Part shown: positions 9,397-18,502 of the stretch, in pieces
Layout of the letters: each line of letters starts with the position of its first letter
How positions within the stretch are numbered: position 1 is the stretch's first letter
Source of the DNA: Dyadobacter sp. NIV53
Lineage (GTDB): Bacteria; Bacteroidota; Bacteroidia; Cytophagales; Spirosomataceae
DNA length: 64,000 nucleotides
Assembly (NCBI RefSeq): GCF_019711195.1
Contig: NZ_CP081299.1
Coordinates: forward strand, 6,358,501-6,422,500
Direction: 5' to 3'
Position numbers and translations under genes: made by a program
The notes under the pieces: model-generated
Told to the model about the DNA's origin: nothing
Databases searched by the model: none
What the model saw: the letters and a program-made list of their open reading frames with translations, nothing else

Positions 9397-11023
9397 ATGA
9401 CACAACAGCAACAACTGGGTAAAACCCTTTGGAATATAGCAGACCAATTACGTGGAGCGATGAACGCGGATGATTTCCGGGATTATATGCTTTCATTTCT
9501 TTTTCTTAGGTATTTGTCTTCCAATTATGAAGAATCTGCTAAAAAAGAACTTGGAGCAGATTATCCTATATTGGAAAAAGATGATAATCGGACACCTTTA
9601 TCGGTTTGGTATGCAGCCAACGAAGATGACGTAGCAGAGTTTGAAAAGCAAATGCGCAGAAAGGTGCATTATGTAATTTTGCCGGAATACCTTTGGAGCA
9701 ACATCGGAGAACTGGCGCGGACGCAGGGTGATGAATTGTTAAAAACCTTAGGTAAGGGATTTAAATATATTCAGGACGAATCTTTTGACAGCGCTTTCCA
9801 GGGGCTGTTTTCGGAAATCAATCTTAATTCTGAAAAACTAGGCAGAACGGAAACGGAAAGGAACAAAAAGCTCTGCACCATTATTCAAAAAATTGCCGAA
9901 GGTATTGCCGATTTTTCGACAGATTCCGATACGCTTGGCGATGCTTATGAATATTTGATCGGGCAATTCGCCGCAGGTTCGGGGAAAAAGGCAGGGGAGT
10001 TTTACACGCCACAACAAATCTCAACCATCCTGTCTGAAATTGTAACCCTTGACAGCCAGGATCCGAGATCTGGCAAGAAAATTAAGCTGGATAAAGTTCT
10101 CGATTTTGCTTGCGGTTCGGGTTCTTTGCTGCTAAATGTAAGAAAGAGAATTAAAGACAATGGAGGAAGTATTGGCAAAATATACGGGCAGGAAAAGAAT
10201 ATTACCACCTACAACCTTGCCCGGATGAACATGCTACTGCATGGAATGAAGGATACCGAATTTGAGATTTTTCACGGAGATACGTTGCTCAATCAATGGG
10301 ATTTATTAAATGAGATGAATCCATCTAAAAAGATCGAGTTTGATGCCATAGTCGCTAATCCACCATTCAGTTTACGCTGGGAACCGAATGATACTTTTAG
10401 GAGACGATTTCCGTTTCAAAAGTTATGGTCTGGCGCCAAAATCAGCAGCGGACTTTGCCTTTTTGTTACACGGGTTTCACTTCCTGGGAAAAGAAGGTAC
10501 TATGGCCATTATCTTGCCACACGGCGTATTGTTCCGTGGCGGCGCAGAAGAAAGAATCCGTACCAAACTTTTGAAAGATAATCACATCGACACGGTTATT
10601 GGTCTGCCTTCCAATCTGTTCTATTCAACCGGAATCCCGGTTTGTATTCTGGTTTTGAAAAAATGTAAAAAACAGGATGACGTACTTTTCATCAATGCCA
10701 GTACCCATTTTGAAAAAGGCAAACGCCAGAACGTACTGAGGGAAGGAGAAGACGGAGAACCTAATGACATTGAAAAAATTGTGCAGACCTATCAATACCG
10801 CCCGGATCATATTGAAAGATATGCTCGCAGGGTTTCCATTGAGGAAATTGAAAGGAACGGCTATAATCTGAACATTTCAAGATATGTGAGTACATCTGAT
10901 GATGAGATACAGATTTCTTTGGAAGATGTAAATGCAAGATTGAAAGCAATAAATGAGGCTATTGAGACAAGTACAAATAAGCACAATGAATTTTTGAAAG
11001 AATTGGGGTTGGCGCCTATTTGA
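9397..11023 (+). pseudogene. hsdM: Type I DNA methyltransferase subunit HsdM, single-base frameshift
   Basis: HsdM methylates adenine at the HsdS-defined site. The first frame (from 9397) encodes the N-terminal helical domain, the AGEFYTPQQ segment, SAM motif I DFACGSGSLL near residue 236 and the catalytic NPPF near residue 320. Just after it, at the TTTT run 10395-10398, the reading frame is lost and the protein would end at 10581. Removing one T joins it cleanly to a second frame (EPNDTLGDDFRFKSYG) that continues to 11023 with the expected C-terminal half (APKSAADFAFLLHG, LPHGVLFRGG). The corrected product is about 541 residues. This is either real inactivation, slippage-controlled expression or an assembly error. 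It matters because the adjacent PrrC-like toxin would need a working complex to stay silent. Confidence 0.88.
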
Positions 11024-11111
11024 AAAATTGGTGATTGAAATCGTAAGCTTGTAGTAGTCTAGCGATTTCTTTTAAATAAATGGGTCTTAATTTTATAATT
11101 ACTAATATTCA

Positions 11112-12026
11112 ATGCAAATCTTCCAAAATAACAAACAAAGCCTCTCCACCCTTCGCGAACTCCCTTTCAAACTTGAAAAAGAAATTCAAACCCTCTTCGA
11201 GCAAAATATTGAATTGCTTAGCAGTTTGAAGCTTGTCAAGTCTGAGTTTACGATAAAGAGTAATAGGATTGATACACTGGCTTTTGATACAGAAAGCCAG
11301 GCTTTTGTGATTATTGAATACAAGCGTAGTCAGAATTACAGTGTTGTAGATCAGGGAGTTTCCTATCTGAATCTGATGCTGGATTACAGGGCCGATTTTA
11401 TTATTGAATACAATGAAGTGCATGGTGAAAGTCTTAAACGAAACGATGTAGACTGGTCGCAAAGCCGAATTATTTTCGTTTCTCCGTCTTTTACCGATTT
11501 TCAAAAGCAGTCGACTAACTTTAAAGACTTTGGGATTGAGTTGTGGGAAATCAAGCAGTTTGAGAATGATATAATCACTATTAATCAGATCAAAAAGTCA
11601 AAGTCGGCACCAAGTATCGGACAGATGCAGAAGGGCGATAGTTCAGAAATTAGTAAGCTGGCCAAAGAAATCAAAGCTTATTCAGAAGAAGACCATTTGC
11701 AGGGAAAGAGTGATGCCACTGTTGAGCTTTACGAAACCTACAAAAATGCCATTCTTAATCTGGGCTCCGACATCGATGTAAAACCGCAAAAAATGGTAAT
11801 TGGTTTTACTTGCAAAGGGAAAGTATTTGCAGATGTACTGGTTTTAAAATCTGAATTAAAGTTTTGGATTAATCTGAAAACCGGAAATCTTGACGATCCG
11901 AAATTATTAACCAGGGATGTTTCCAACGTAGGACATTGGGGCAGTGGTGATTATGAGATCAGGGTAAGTGATACCAGGAACCTTGAATATATTATGAGTT
12001 TGGTGAAGCAGGCTTTGGTGGTTTGA
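11112..12026 (+). CDS. PDDEXK nuclease-like protein with C-terminal DUF5655-type domain
   Basis: The 304-residue product has an N-terminal RecB/NucS-like nuclease fold: Asp54 in RIDTLAFD, then Glu69-Tyr-Lys71 in VIIEYKRSQ, followed by VVDQGVSYL, the typical E-x-K plus Q-helix arrangement. The C-terminal region (about 200-304) resembles DUF5655, which recurs in such stand-alone proteins. It follows the hsd genes after 88 bases and is probably part of the same defence island. Whether it cleaves DNA, and whether it works with the Hsd complex or independently, is not known. Confidence 0.72.
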   Translation: MQIFQNNKQSLSTLRELPFKLEKEIQTLFEQNIELLSSLKLVKSEFTIKSNRIDTLAFDTESQAFVIIEYKRSQNYSVVDQGVSYLNLMLDYRADFIIEYNEVHGESLKRNDVDWSQSRIIFVSPSFTDFQKQSTNFKDFGIELWEIKQFENDIITINQIKKSKSAPSIGQMQKGDSSEISKLAKEIKAYSEEDHLQGKSDATVELYETYKNAILNLGSDIDVKPQKMVIGFTCKGKVFADVLVLKSELKFWINLKTGNLDDPKLLTRDVSNVGHWGSGDYEIRVSDTRNLEYIMSLVKQALVV

Positions 12027-12041
12027 ACTGAAAAATTGTTC

Positions 12042-12167
12042 ATGCAAAATCAAATTGAAATATACCGCAGCAGTGATGGACAAACTCAGATCGAGGTAGT
12101 GCTTGAGGAAGAGGCGGTTTGGCTTTGTCAGTACCAACTGGCGTATCTGTTTGAACATACGAAGTAA
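12042..12167 (+). pseudogene. RhuM-like N-terminal fragment
   Basis: A 41-codon frame starts MQNQIEIYRSSDGQTQIEVV, which is the characteristic opening of RhuM-family proteins (often found beside type I restriction genes). It stops at a TAA at 12165. Reading through the stop gives NVFKEGEMKK, equivalent to the family's NIFKEGEL segment, so the similarity continues for some 20 codons in the same frame before it is lost near the terminator. The gene is therefore a truncated remnant. A second, slightly longer copy of the same N-terminal region is at 57521-57700. Confidence 0.65.
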
Positions 12168-12223
12168 AATATCAGTCTTCCTATCGGAAATGTTTTCAAG
12201 GAAGGAGAAATGAAGAAGGCGGC

Positions 12224-12260
12224 AAGAGGATACCTCAAAACCAAAATGAGGCATCCTCTT
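12224..12260 (+). terminator. Hairpin ending the defence island
   Basis: Arms AAGAGGATACCTCA and TGAGGCATCCTCTT pair at 13 of 14 positions around a nine-base loop and are followed by TTTCGTTT. It lies just after the RhuM-like remnant, so it probably terminates plus-strand transcription of the restriction island. It could also act for the minus-strand deacetylase gene coming from the right. Confidence 0.6.
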
Positions 12261-12268
12261 TCGTTTAT

Positions 12269-12306
12269 ATTGTGAACTTCAAGAAATTTTTTTTGAAGTT
12301 CACAAT
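12269..12306. repeat. Perfect inverted repeat, 14-bp arms
   Basis: ATTGTGAACTTCAA and its exact reverse complement TTGAAGTTCACAAT flank a ten-base, T-rich loop. It sits eight bases after the terminator hairpin, between convergent transcription units. The AT-rich stem and T-run within the loop make it a weak terminator. It may also be a recombination or remnant IS end. No second copy was seen in the window. Confidence 0.55.
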
Positions 12307-12392
12307 CAATTCTCACTGGCTTAAATTTGTAAATTCATCGTTAAAGCCATTCCTAAGCGGCTTTTTTTCTGATATTCTGAACCTTATGCCAT

Positions 12393-13292
12393 TTAAAAGA
12401 CCTGGGAGGCGGCCCGAAAGGTATTGGTGTGCGCTTCAAGAATGGTCCTGAGCTGAGGGGAGTAACCGCCACCCATGCTGCACTGCAGGGGTATACCATC
12501 CTTCTGCGCCGTATGCAGTACCATTTCGTCCCTTTGCCTGCAGCCTTGCTGAGTACAGGCCAAGCGCCCTATCCGGTCAGAATGCAGGATATCCACACCG
12601 GCCTGGTAGAAGATAAAATCCGGTCTTACCCGGTCAACGAGTTTGGGCAGTATCTCTGCCAGTATCCGCAGGTAAGCCTGGTCGGCTGTCCGGTCTTCAA
12701 ACGGGATATCCAGGTCACTTTTTTCTTTTCTGAAAGGGAAATTATTGCTGCCATGCATCGAAAAGGTAAATACGTGCGGCTCATTGGCAAAGATAGCTGC
12801 TGTCCCGTTGCCCTGATGGACATCCAGGTCAACGATCAGGACCTGCTTTGCTTTTTTATGGTTGATCAGATACTGCGCCGCCACTGCCTGGTCGTTGATC
12901 ATACAAAACCCCTCGCCGTAACCAGGGCCGGCATGGTGCGTGCCACCGGCTATATTGAAGGCGATACCGGTTTGAAGGGCTTTGAGTGCCCCCTGTAGGG
13001 TCCCGTTTGTGATCCTCAGCTCCCGCCCGGCCAGAAGCGGAGTCTGCTCAAAACCAATCCGGCGCATTTCCTTCGGGCTTAACTTTCCCTGCATGAACCG
13101 GTCTGCATAGGCAGCGTCATGCACGGCATATACGGCCTGCAGGTCCACGGGGCACGGACTGAAAAAGTCGGACGGTTCAGCCAGGCCTTCCCGCAGCAGC
13201 TGCAATGGCAGCAGCTCGTATTTATCCATCGGGAAACGGTGCCCTTCCGGCACGGGATATTTGTATATGGGGTGGAATGCAATCGGAAACAT
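12393..13292 (-). CDS. Histone deacetylase-like zinc hydrolase
   Basis: The product belongs to the arginase/deacetylase (HDAC-like) superfamily of Zn-dependent amidohydrolases; bacterial members act on acetylpolyamines, acetoin-related or other acyl-amide substrates. Family motifs are clear: GGTHHAGPGYGEGFC (His-His and the substrate-channel region), LIVDLDVHQGNGT (Asp and His zinc ligands) and YQAGVDIL. I placed the start at the ATG at 13292, giving MFPIAFHPIYKYPVPEGHRF, the usual beginning of this subfamily; 20 further in-frame codons upstream are probably untranslated. The length is about 299 residues. The gene is monocistronic and divergent from mgtC. The substrate is unknown. Confidence 0.88.
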   Translation of the reverse strand: MFPIAFHPIYKYPVPEGHRFPMDKYELLPLQLLREGLAEPSDFFSPCPVDLQAVYAVHDAAYADRFMQGKLSPKEMRRIGFEQTPLLAGRELRITNGTLQGALKALQTGIAFNIAGGTHHAGPGYGEGFCMINDQAVAAQYLINHKKAKQVLIVDLDVHQGNGTAAIFANEPHVFTFSMHGSNNFPFRKEKSDLDIPFEDRTADQAYLRILAEILPKLVDRVRPDFIFYQAGVDILHSDRIGRLACTQQGCRQRDEMVLHTAQKDGIPLQCSMGGGYSPQLRTILEAHTNTFRAASQVF

Positions 13293-13456
13293 GCTGCTAT
13301 TAAATTTGCCGGCTGGAAAGGCATACAAATCTAGTAAACTTCCGGTTATCACAACGTGGGACAGCCACAGTATTCATGTCTGACCATGTTGCCATCTGAT
13401 ACTGTTTTCATGATTTGCGGCCAAACTGCTCCACATAAATAAATTCGAGTTGTTTT

Positions 13457-13474
13457 CCTGACCAATTGGTCAGG
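13457..13474. promoter_or_regulatory. Perfect 18-bp palindrome, TetR-type operator candidate
   Basis: CCTGACCAATTGGTCAGG is an exact palindrome in the 306-bp divergent region between the deacetylase-like gene and mgtC. The core TGACCAATTGGTCA is very like operators bound by TetR-family repressors. No TetR gene lies in the window, so the regulator, if any, is encoded elsewhere. Confidence 0.55.
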
Positions 13475-13598
13475 TATTCCAATATCCCTTTCAACCATAA
13501 ATTCAACATACTGCAGCAACGGATGAATGAAATTTATGTATGTTATTTGTCATCTTTGAAATTGAATTAACCAATTATAAGGCTAAACAAATTATAAA

Positions 13599-14234
13599 AT
13601 GGATTTTACAATCGAACTGGAAGATTTGATCAGTATGCTGATGTCAATTCTTTGTGGTGGGATCATTGGTTTTGAGAGGGAATACAAAAACAAATCAGCC
13701 GGGTTCAGGACGATCGTTCTCATTACGCTGGGATCCACAATCTTTACCATCGTATCCCGGCATGGATCAGGCGCAGATGACCGTATCTCGGCAAATATTA
13801 TTACCGGCATAGGATTTATCGGTGCCGGCGTTATTTTCAAAGACCGGTTTTCGGTTTGGGGCCTGACCACTGCTGCTGTCATATGGACCTCGGCAGCTAT
13901 CGGTATGACCACCGGTATAGGCTACCATGCCCTTGCTTTTGTATTTACGATCATTACATTGGGCATTCTACTGATGGTAAGCAGGATCGAAAGACTGATC
14001 GGCGAATTACAAAAGCAGAAAATTATCAGTGTTACTTTTAGAAAGCCTGATTTTGACCAAATCAAGAAGCTTCAGGACCGGTTAGGGGAAATAGACGTGA
14101 AGATGGAACAGATACAACTTAGTAAGGACGAAGATCTTCTTACGGTGGTCTGGCAGGTTTCCGGAAAAAAACAATATCTGCTTAAATTAAATGAAGTACT
14201 GGCCGGAAGCCCTGAAATTATTGGTTTTAAATAA
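13599..14234 (+). CDS. MgtC/SapB family membrane protein
   Basis: The 211-residue protein has four to five N-terminal membrane helices with the conserved MgtC signature GGIIGFEREYKNKSAGFRT near residues 23-41 and the ISANIITGIGFIGAGVI segment, followed by a soluble C-terminal ACT-like domain (about 140-211). MgtC proteins modulate membrane energetics and adaptation to low Mg2+. Without a linked magnesium transporter the role here stays general. It is a single gene, and a TetR-type palindrome lies about 125 bases upstream. Confidence 0.9.
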   Translation: MDFTIELEDLISMLMSILCGGIIGFEREYKNKSAGFRTIVLITLGSTIFTIVSRHGSGADDRISANIITGIGFIGAGVIFKDRFSVWGLTTAAVIWTSAAIGMTTGIGYHALAFVFTIITLGILLMVSRIERLIGELQKQKIISVTFRKPDFDQIKKLQDRLGEIDVKMEQIQLSKDEDLLTVVWQVSGKKQYLLKLNEVLAGSPEIIGFK

Positions 14235-14828
14235 GTCACATTCTTTACCAGCCTGCCAGAACTAACGTCTTAAACGGCAACAGAACAGCAAGGAATAGTA
14301 AGTTCAAAAAGTAATGGTATCTAACGCGGTCTGTTGGCAATACTGGTGATTATTTTTGGAAATATATTGACTGTATGCCAACAGGCCTTTATCGGCGGTG
14401 AGTGGATCGCTTTTGATGTTGTCTACGGTTCTGTTTCACGTATTTCCTGGATATTGACACTTCAAACCACTGTCAAATATAGCATCCTGATTCTGTGGCC
14501 AGACAAAAAATGTGAAGGAGTTATCAAGACAGGTATATACCGGTGTCGCCATGGTTTGCTTGTTTTACTCCCGGTAGTTGACGGCAGTAGGGTAGGGATG
14601 ACCTGCCAGTATACCTGGTTCATCCGTATTTGATACACAAGTACTAATTTCCTTACAAGGAGGGACTTCGTGAGTACTATCCTTAAATAATCAAAATGCA
14701 AGTGCACTGCAAAGCCATTTATGGTGTATTTTCAATGCTTAATATTCGAATTATGCAAAAATTAAGTTTTATAAAAAAATCCAGTTAAAAGAGGGGGGTA
14801 AAATGAGGTAAATACAGGTAAAAAAAAT
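14235..14828. other. Gene-free interval
   Basis: About 600 bases between mgtC and the TonB receptor. There are open frames of 80-100 codons on both strands, but they overlap one another, lack recognisable protein features and have no sensible start signals. I see no RNA gene. It may hold decayed coding sequence. Confidence 0.5.
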
Positions 14829-14836
14829 TACATTTG
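14829..14836 (+). promoter_or_regulatory. -7 box of the TonB receptor gene
   Basis: TACATTTG fits the TANNTTTG consensus exactly and lies 27 bases before the receptor ATG at 14864. Iron-dependent control would be expected for such a receptor, but no convincing Fur box could be read by eye. Confidence 0.45.
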
Positions 14837-14863
14837 GATTATTTATAAATAGTCTAAATTAAA

Positions 14864-17319
14864 ATGATGCAAAAACTACTCCTAACAGTGCTTTTAAGCC
14901 TATTATTCAACCAGGTTTATGCCCAGAATAAAACCGGATCAATTTCCGGGAAAGTAACAAGTCACCAGGGTACACCATTGCCCGATATCAATGTTGGACT
15001 AAGGGGAACTCCCTACGGATCGCTCACCGATAAAAATGGTGTTTACAATATCAGCGGGGTTGCTGATGGGCATTATACCATCGATATATCAGGGATAGGT
15101 TTTGATGCTCACACAAAAAAATCCATATAGTAGGTGTAACGGCACAAAATTTTACATTAAAGGAAAAAAATGAAGAGTTGCTTGAAGTGACTATTGCCGG
15201 TGTGAGGGAACAAAAGTATAACAACGAAATTTCCACTCTTGCTTCCAAATCGCCTATCCCGCTAAAAGATGTGCCGCAGGCAGTAAGTTATGTTACCAGG
15301 GAATTGATGCAGGACCAAAAGGCCTTCCGGATTACGGACGTGGTGAAAAATGTGAGCGGTGTGAACCAGGAGTCGATCACAGGTGATTACATGATCAGAG
15401 GATTTGCTACGGGTAACAATGCAATGATTAACGGCCTGAGGATCAGTAAAGGCTGGACGCCAGCCTTAATCAGTAATTTGGAACGGGTAGAGGTCATTAA
15501 AGGAGCGAATTCCGCACTATATGGATATTCCGATCCGGGTGGAACGATAAACAGCGTAACCAAAAAACCTTTGGATGTTTCTCGCCAGGGAATCAGTTTT
15601 ACAACCGGCAGCTTTAATACAATAAGAGCGGAAGCGGATGTTACCGGTCCGGTCAACGACAATAAAACATTGCTTTACCGTGTCAATCTGGCCTATCAAA
15701 GTGCAGGTTCATTCAGGGATTTACAGGGTGGAAAAGATCTTTTGCTTGCACCTTCCATCTCTTATGTGCCCAACGAAAAAACAAGAATAGACCTTGATCT
15801 GATTTACAGTTCCATCAATGCAAGAGTGGACCGGGGACAGCCATTGCTGGGTGGAAATGGCGGGGATTCTCCCCTGCATTCCACTCCGGTATCTCTTATA
15901 GCTACCTACTCCAATAGTTACAATAAGGAGCAGGGGCTTTCTTTCCTGGCTTCTGTCAACCATAAATTCACTAAAAATATTACGTTTAATACCTCGTTCA
16001 TTACCTACACGTATGACCGGGATTACCTGGAACACCGTGTAAACAATGTATATGCTCCGGATGCTGCCGGCAAGGAAATTTCAAACCTGGTAGAAATGCG
16101 TTTGCAGAGAGGTATGCAAAAAAATACGAATTTTAATCTGATGTCGTATCTCAATTTCAATCTGAATACAGGGCCGGTTGAGCATCATTTACTTGCAGGT
16201 TATGATATAGCAAAGCAAAGCACGCCTGCCGGATCCTGGCTGACCAGTTTGAAAGGCGCCTATCGGAATGCAGCAAACACAGCAGCAATTAATACTTATG
16301 ACCCCAAAAAACCGGAGTTATATCTTCATGATAAAGCTGGTAACCCTGTGCCAAATATGCCGCATTTTGATCTTGCTAACCCAAACTACACACCTCAGGA
16401 TATAAGCAGTTATTTTACTTCAACAGCCCAGGTTGCCACTACCATGTATTATACCAATGGTGTATATATTCAGGACCAGATCAAAATGGGCAAGCTGCAA
16501 TTGCTTTTGGGGCTTCGCCAGGAATTTTATACTGATTTTCAAAACTATAAAAAAGCAGAGGAAAAGAAAGTCAGGCAGACGGCCTTGATCCCCAGGGCAG
16601 GTCTGGTTTACGCACTGAACAAAAATATTAATTTATACGGTACTTATGTGGAAGGATTTCAGCCGCAAAGTGCAGGGATCGTTGGTGATCCAGCCATTTA
16701 TGGGGGGCCGTTTGACCCGCTTACAAGCAATATGATTGAATTCGGTTCTAAAACAGAATGGTTTAACAAAGGATTAACCCTTTCAGCTTCTGTTTACAGA
16801 ATCGAACAAAATAATATTTTGATCAATGCAAATAATGCTGTAAACCCTGAATTTCTTGAGCAAAGAGGCCAGGAGCAATCCAAAGGAATTGAGCTGGATG
16901 TCAACGGGAGAATCCTGCCGAATCTTTCTGTCAGTGCAAACTATGCATATAATAAAAGCATTATCACTGAAAGTGCCAATCCGGAGCTGGTTGGTGCAGG
17001 GAAGGAATTTGCGCCGCACCACATGGGCGGCAGCTGGATCAGATATAATCTGATCAAAGGTGCACTCAAAGGTGCTGGTGTTTCTCTGGGGGCCAACTTT
17101 GTCACTTCTCAAAAAACGGCGCAGTACGGCTTGATTACTTTACCTTCCTACACTGTTTTCAATGCCGCTTTATTTTATCAGATCAGAAAGATACAGCTAT
17201 CACTGAATGTCAATAACCTGACGGATAAAACGTACTGGCTGGGCCGGGGAAGGTCTACCGTGACGGTGAACCCGGGCGCGCCTCGTAATTCATTGTTTAG
17301 CATCGGCTACATTTTCTAA
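14864..17319 (+). pseudogene. TonB-dependent siderophore receptor, frameshifted after the N-terminal domain
   Basis: The first frame encodes a signal peptide ending near VYAQ and a carboxypeptidase-regulatory-like beta-sandwich (SGKVTSHQGTPLPDINV), then hits TAG at 15128-15130. The run of seven A at 15115-15121 would need one more A to read on into HIVGVTAQNFTLKE and the second frame, which contains a full plug (KDVPQAVSYVTRELM, IRGF, ANSALYGYSDPGGTIN) and a 22-strand-type barrel ending in SIGYIF, as in FpvA/FhuA-like ferri-siderophore receptors. Corrected length is about 818 residues. It is followed after ten bases by a PepSY protein, a classic pair in iron uptake. The lesion may be real, slippage-regulated or a sequence error. 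Confidence 0.85.
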
Positions 17320-17329
17320 CAGGTTAAGG

Positions 17330-18502
17330 ATGAAAAAAGCAATTGCCAATATACACCTCTGGCTCGGGCTGGCGTCGGGGCTGGTGGTGTTTATCATCAG
17401 TGTCACAGGCTCCATTTATGTTTTTGAAAAAGAGCTGAAAGCCTGGTTTTATGCTGACCGGGAAACCGTTGAAGTACCTGCTCACCTTGTTAAAAAACCA
17501 TTGCACGAGCTATTGTCAGTTGCTAACAAGGCAGCTGGTAAAGACCACACAATTCAGAGTATTACCGTTTCCAGCATTCCAAACCAGACTTATTCTTTCC
17601 GGCCAAAGCAAATACGCGATACGACGGCTTTCACTCATTTCGGGGAAATTGTTTACAATCACAGATTCTATCTGGATCCGTACACTGCTGCCGTGGTAAA
17701 AGATGAAAATACAACTACGGAGTTTTTTATGGTGGTTCTCAGAATGCACAGAAACTTGCTGATCAACAGAAGTCTGGGTAAAATGATCATTGGCATATCG
17801 GTAATCATATTTGTTGTCACGCTCCTGAGCGGAATCGTCTTATGGTGGCCGAAAAACAAGAATGCAGCCAAACAAAGAATCTGGTTCAAGTGGAAAGAAA
17901 GTACCAGTCCGAAACGAAAAAATTATGACCTGCACAACATCCTGGGCTTTTACAGTATGTTTATCCTGCTGGCAATTGCGTTGACAGGGCTGAGCTTTTC
18001 CTATCCCAAATTTGAGCAAAGCGTTGAATGGATGGTCAATGGAGGTGATAGTTCGCCTAAGCCCGAAAAGTTACGCTCCAAAAAAACAAAGCCAGGTGTA
18101 CTGATGCCGCTGGACAGCATTCTTTACCAGGCCCAGGCGCTGAATCCAACCGCACATTCTTTTACAGTTACTCTTCCCGAAAAAGCAAAAGGTGTTATCA
18201 GTGTAACTGCGCAGATTGGGAAAGATACCCGTTACGACGAAAATGAGTACCAGTTTGACCAATATACCGGAAAACTGCTGTCATCCACTGGTTTTGATCA
18301 AATGAACCCGGGGCAGAAACTTTCAGCCATAAATTACGATATCCATGTAGGAGCTGTATTAGGCCTTCCAGGCAAGATCCTTGCTTTTTTTGCTGCCCTT
18401 ATTTCTGCTTCTTTACCAGTAACAGGTTTTATGATCTGGTTGGCGCGTAGTAAGAAAAAAGCGCCCGTGAAACGTTCACGGACGCCAATTCCGTTAAAAT
18501 AG
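17330..18502 (+). CDS. PepSY-associated TM helix protein (siderophore-uptake partner)
   Basis: The 390-residue inner-membrane protein begins with NIHLWLGLASGLVVFIISVTG, the family-typical first helix with a conserved His, has further helices near 145-170, 200-220 and 345-370, and ends in a basic tail. PepSY-TM proteins next to TonB receptors are thought to reduce or help release iron from siderophores in the periplasm. The ten-base gap to the receptor gene and same orientation indicate one operon. The gene itself is intact. Confidence 0.85.
   Translation: MKKAIANIHLWLGLASGLVVFIISVTGSIYVFEKELKAWFYADRETVEVPAHLVKKPLHELLSVANKAAGKDHTIQSITVSSIPNQTYSFRPKQIRDTTAFTHFGEIVYNHRFYLDPYTAAVVKDENTTTEFFMVVLRMHRNLLINRSLGKMIIGISVIIFVVTLLSGIVLWWPKNKNAAKQRIWFKWKESTSPKRKNYDLHNILGFYSMFILLAIALTGLSFSYPKFEQSVEWMVNGGDSSPKPEKLRSKKTKPGVLMPLDSILYQAQALNPTAHSFTVTLPEKAKGVISVTAQIGKDTRYDENEYQFDQYTGKLLSSTGFDQMNPGQKLSAINYDIHVGAVLGLPGKILAFFAALISASLPVTGFMIWLARSKKKAPVKRSRTPIPLK

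Noticed and set aside
13293..13352. A longer start for the deacetylase-like protein
   Set aside because: The 20 extra residues do not match the family, whose proteins begin at MFPIAFHP.
14334..14707. Open frames of 80-100 codons on both strands
   Set aside because: They overlap antisense to each other, contain no recognisable motif and have no plausible start signal.
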